A model generated the notes under the pieces. That model worked only from the letters and a program-made list of their open reading frames with translations. It was not told where the DNA came from and did not search any database. Positions 61,931 through 64,000 of a stretch of DNA of 64,000 nt are shown piece after piece. A program made the position numbers and the translations under genes. Positions within the stretch are counted from its first letter, which is position 1. Every line of letters starts with the position of its first letter. This stretch comes from Sulfitobacter sp. DFL-14 (GTDB lineage: Bacteria > Pseudomonadota > Alphaproteobacteria > Rhodobacterales > Rhodobacteraceae). The stretch spans positions 123,298 to 187,297 of the forward strand of contig NZ_QBFD01000015.1 in NCBI RefSeq assembly GCF_003335585.1. The letters run 5' to 3'.

Positions 61931-63718
61931 ATGAGTGATTGGTTTGCGGGGTCCCAGGATCTTGTCGCATTGGGCCTGCTGGCCTGCGTGTTCATCGCCT
62001 TTATCCTCGAAAAGTACCCGCCCGACACAACAGCGGTTGTTGGCGCGGCCGTGTTCATCCTCTTGGGCCTGGTCAGCCCGGACGACGTGATGGCCGTCTT
62101 CTCGAACTCCGCCCCGATCACGATTGCAGCGATGTTCGTCGTCTCGGGCGCGCTGGTGCGCACCGGGGTGCTGGACGCCATGGCAGGATTCATCGTCGAA
62201 CGCGCCAGGACGCGACCCACCCTCGCATTGGTCACCTTCTTCCTTGCCGCGCTGGTCGCTTCGGCCTTTGTCAACAACACCCCGATCGTGCTGATCCTGA
62301 TCCCGCTGGTGCTGCGCCTCAGCCATGCGGTCGGCATCGTTTCGACCCGCTTGCTGATCCCGCTGTCCTATGTGTCGATCCTGGGCGGCACCTGCACCAT
62401 GATCGGCACCTCCACCAACCTTCTGGTGGATGGCGTTGCGCGGCAGAATGGCCTCGACGCCTTTGGCATTTTCGAAATCGCGCCGGTGGGTATCGTTGTG
62501 GCCCTCACCGGTCTGACCTTCATGGTGCTGGCCGGTCGGTTCCTGCTGCCCGACCGTGCCGACCAGGGCGCCGTGTCCATGTTGACCGAAACCACCTTCC
62601 TGACAGAGGTCGCGATCCTGCCCGACGCACCGATGATCGGCAAAACGCTTGCTGAGACGCCCGAATTCAACCGCACGGCGATCCGCATCACCGGGCTGCG
62701 CCGGGGTGGCAACATCCAGCGGTCGGACCTGCCCGAAACGGTACTGGCAAAAGGCGACACGCTGATCCTGTCACTGCCGACGTCGGAACTGCTGACATTG
62801 CACGACATTCCGGGGTTGCGCCTGGGCCTGCGGCGCCCGGGGCGCCCCCGCGAGGACGAAGACCCCCTGATCGCAGAAGCCATCGTGCCGCCGGGTCTGG
62901 CCCAGGGCCGGACAATGCTGGGGGTTACCGGGTTGGGTGCGGACTATGGCGTGCGCATCCTGGGGGCAAACCGGCACGGGCATATTCCGGGCCCCGACCT
63001 GTGGTCGGTCAAGTTGCGCTCGGCGGACAGGCTGCTCTTGCAGGGAACGGCGGCAGGACTGGATGCGCTGGCACGCGGCGGCACCATCGTCTCGGTCTCG
63101 CGGCCCTCGGGACGCGCATACCGGAGGCGTCAAGCCCCCATCGCCATCGGCGCCCTGCTGGCTGTCGTGATCCTCGCCGCCCTCAACCTCGCCAGCATCA
63201 CGCTGTTGTCGATCCTTGCGGTGGCTTTGATCCTGCTGCTGCGCTGCATCGACAATGACGAGGCCTGGGGGTCGATCGACGCGAGCATCCTGATCCTGAT
63301 CTTTGCGATGCTGGTGATCGGCACGGGGCTTGAAAACAGCGGTGCCGTCGAAACCATCGTGGGCACCCTGACCCCGCTGCTGGAAACCTTCCCTCCCGTC
63401 CTGTTGCTGGCGGCAATCTATCTGACCGCCTCGGTTCTGACGGAGCTTGTCACCAACAACGCCGTGGCGGTGGTCCTGACCCCTATTGTCATCACCCTTG
63501 CGCAACAATTGGGCATCGACCCCCGCGCGCTGGTGGTGGCCGTGATGTTCGGTGCCTCGGCAAGCTTTGCCACGCCAATCGGCTACCAGACCAATACGCT
63601 GGTATATGGTGCCGGAAACTACAACTTCCGCGACTTTCTGCTGATCGGCGTGCCAATGAACCTGATTGTGGGCGGCGCGGCTGTTCTCGCCATCGCTTTC
63701 TTCTTCCCGCTCGGCTGA
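61931..63718 (+). CDS. SLC13/DASS-type permease with TrkA-C domains
   Basis: 595 residues. N-terminal helices with SNSAPITIAAMFVVSGALVRTG and AFVNNTPIVLILIPLVLRLS; conserved GGTCTMIGTSTNLLVDG. A cytoplasmic middle (about 200-400) holds two RCK_C-like domains (LAETPEFNRTAIRITGLRRGG and LGADYGVRILGANRHG). The second helix bundle has ELVTNNAVAVVLTPIVITLA and FATPIGYQTNTLVYG. Likely sodium-coupled sulfate or dicarboxylate uptake. Start ATG 61931. Confidence 0.88.
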   Translation: MSDWFAGSQDLVALGLLACVFIAFILEKYPPDTTAVVGAAVFILLGLVSPDDVMAVFSNSAPITIAAMFVVSGALVRTGVLDAMAGFIVERARTRPTLALVTFFLAALVASAFVNNTPIVLILIPLVLRLSHAVGIVSTRLLIPLSYVSILGGTCTMIGTSTNLLVDGVARQNGLDAFGIFEIAPVGIVVALTGLTFMVLAGRFLLPDRADQGAVSMLTETTFLTEVAILPDAPMIGKTLAETPEFNRTAIRITGLRRGGNIQRSDLPETVLAKGDTLILSLPTSELLTLHDIPGLRLGLRRPGRPREDEDPLIAEAIVPPGLAQGRTMLGVTGLGADYGVRILGANRHGHIPGPDLWSVKLRSADRLLLQGTAAGLDALARGGTIVSVSRPSGRAYRRRQAPIAIGALLAVVILAALNLASITLLSILAVALILLLRCIDNDEAWGSIDASILILIFAMLVIGTGLENSGAVETIVGTLTPLLETFPPVLLLAAIYLTASVLTELVTNNAVAVVLTPIVITLAQQLGIDPRALVVAVMFGASASFATPIGYQTNTLVYGAGNYNFRDFLLIGVPMNLIVGGAAVLAIAFFFPLG

Positions 63719-63913
63719 AACGCCCGCCATGCTTGACTCCGCCCCGTCCAGCGCCTAAAGCGCTCGCAATCCCCGGAAGCATCGCCTTCCGGTCCCTGCC
63801 CTGTGCGGGGATCGCCCTCCACCAGCGTGTTACGCCCGTGGGGGCATTTGTGTATTCACTGCGGCCTCCCTACATCTGGGGTATTCCGCAACCGACGATA
63901 AGGGGCTTTGCCC
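63719..63913. other. Intergenic upstream of ffh
   Basis: 195 bases. Two short hairpins: AGCGC/GCGCT at 63750-63764 and CCGGAAG-CATCGC-CTTCCGG at 63773-63792. No T-runs. The SRP RNA signature was looked for and not found. No gene seen. Confidence 0.4.
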
Positions 63914-64000
63914 ATGTTCGAAAACCTCAGCGAACGCCTCTCCGGCGTCTTCGACCGCCTGACCAAACAGGGCTCACTGTCCGAAGAGGATGTGAAAACC
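63914..64000 (+). CDS. ffh: Signal recognition particle protein Ffh (5' part only)
   Basis: The first 29 codons are in the window: MFENLSERLSGVFDRLTKQG, then SLSEEDVKT. This is the N-domain start of Ffh, the GTPase that binds signal peptides and 4.5S RNA. The gene runs beyond the window's right edge. Confidence 0.88.
   Translation, partial: MFENLSERLSGVFDRLTKQGSLSEEDVKT

Noticed and set aside
63719-63913. Possible SRP (4.5S) RNA gene just before ffh
   Set aside because: GGAAG-containing hairpin at 63773-63792 lacks the conserved tetraloop and AGCAG internal loop on either strand.
1-64000. CRISPR array, prophage or transposase genes
   Set aside because: No regularly spaced repeats and no integrase, capsid or transposase motifs; base composition and codon use look uniform.

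Overview
The window is a 64 kb chromosomal stretch of a GC-rich alphaproteobacterium, most probably a marine Rhodobacteraceae/Roseobacter-group member. This is inferred from gene content and order: the chvI-chvG-hprK-rapZ-PTS cluster beside pckA, the folK-rpoZ-rsh-pdxJ-acpS-lepB-rnc-era-recO run, a split b/b' ATP synthase F0 operon, a methylsuccinyl-CoA dehydrogenase of the ethylmalonyl-CoA pathway, and DUF6473/DUF1491/DUF898 proteins. It is almost entirely core genome. No insertion-sequence transposase, prophage, CRISPR array, rRNA or convincing tRNA was seen.

Layout. 1-5 kb: M48 protease, DUF898 membrane protein and parC on the minus strand. 5-11 kb (mostly plus): SH3 protein, SDR, small membrane protein, cobalamin adenosyltransferase, etfB-etfA, DUF6473 (minus) and 3-hydroxybutyryl-CoA dehydrogenase. 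11-16.6 kb (minus): acyltransferase, HPr, PTS IIA, RapZ, HPr kinase, ChvG, ChvI; pckA diverges. 18.7-21 kb: an unrecognised GNAT-like protein with a LysR-like HTH regulator and a divergent XRE regulator. 21-25 kb: mcd, MFS transporter, TetR, META lipoprotein. 25-34 kb (minus): recO to folK housekeeping block, interrupted by a 266 bp inverted-repeat element before pdxJ. 34-39 kb (plus): NYN protein, LuxR solo, ispH, DUF3429, methyltransferase, rnhA, TRIC channel. 39-42 kb (minus): three tandem def genes, one degenerate, then fmt and a YeaQ-type protein. 42-49 kb: C-S lyase, xi-class GST, degenerate receiver protein, cobC-cobD, lytic transglycosylase, rhodanese. 49-54 kb: candidate sRNA, a 31-residue membrane protein, smc, GntR regulator. 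54.6-57.3 kb: atpI-atpB-atpE-atpX-atpF. 57-64 kb: LysR and ArsR regulators, two tiny tandem membrane peptides, EamA transporter, azoreductase, SLC13 transporter and the start of ffh.

How the genes work together. The 12-18.6 kb region joins envelope/acid sensing (ChvG/ChvI), the nitrogen/carbon-type PTS (HPr, IIA, HPr kinase), RapZ and gluconeogenesis (PckA). etfAB, hbd and mcd serve acyl-CoA oxidation and acetyl-CoA assimilation. The 25-42 kb block carries translation, protein export, ppGpp, RNA processing and cofactor genes in tightly overlapping operons.

The best candidates for undescribed biology are small. They are a two-hairpin sRNA with its own promoter and terminator (48951-49067), two tandem paralogous 22/24-residue hydrophobic peptides (59088-59241), and a degenerate receiver protein behind a consensus CtrA site. 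Others are a GNAT-like/HTH module, a degenerate third deformylase, and three structured or inverted-repeat intergenic elements. All calls come from reading the sequence only.
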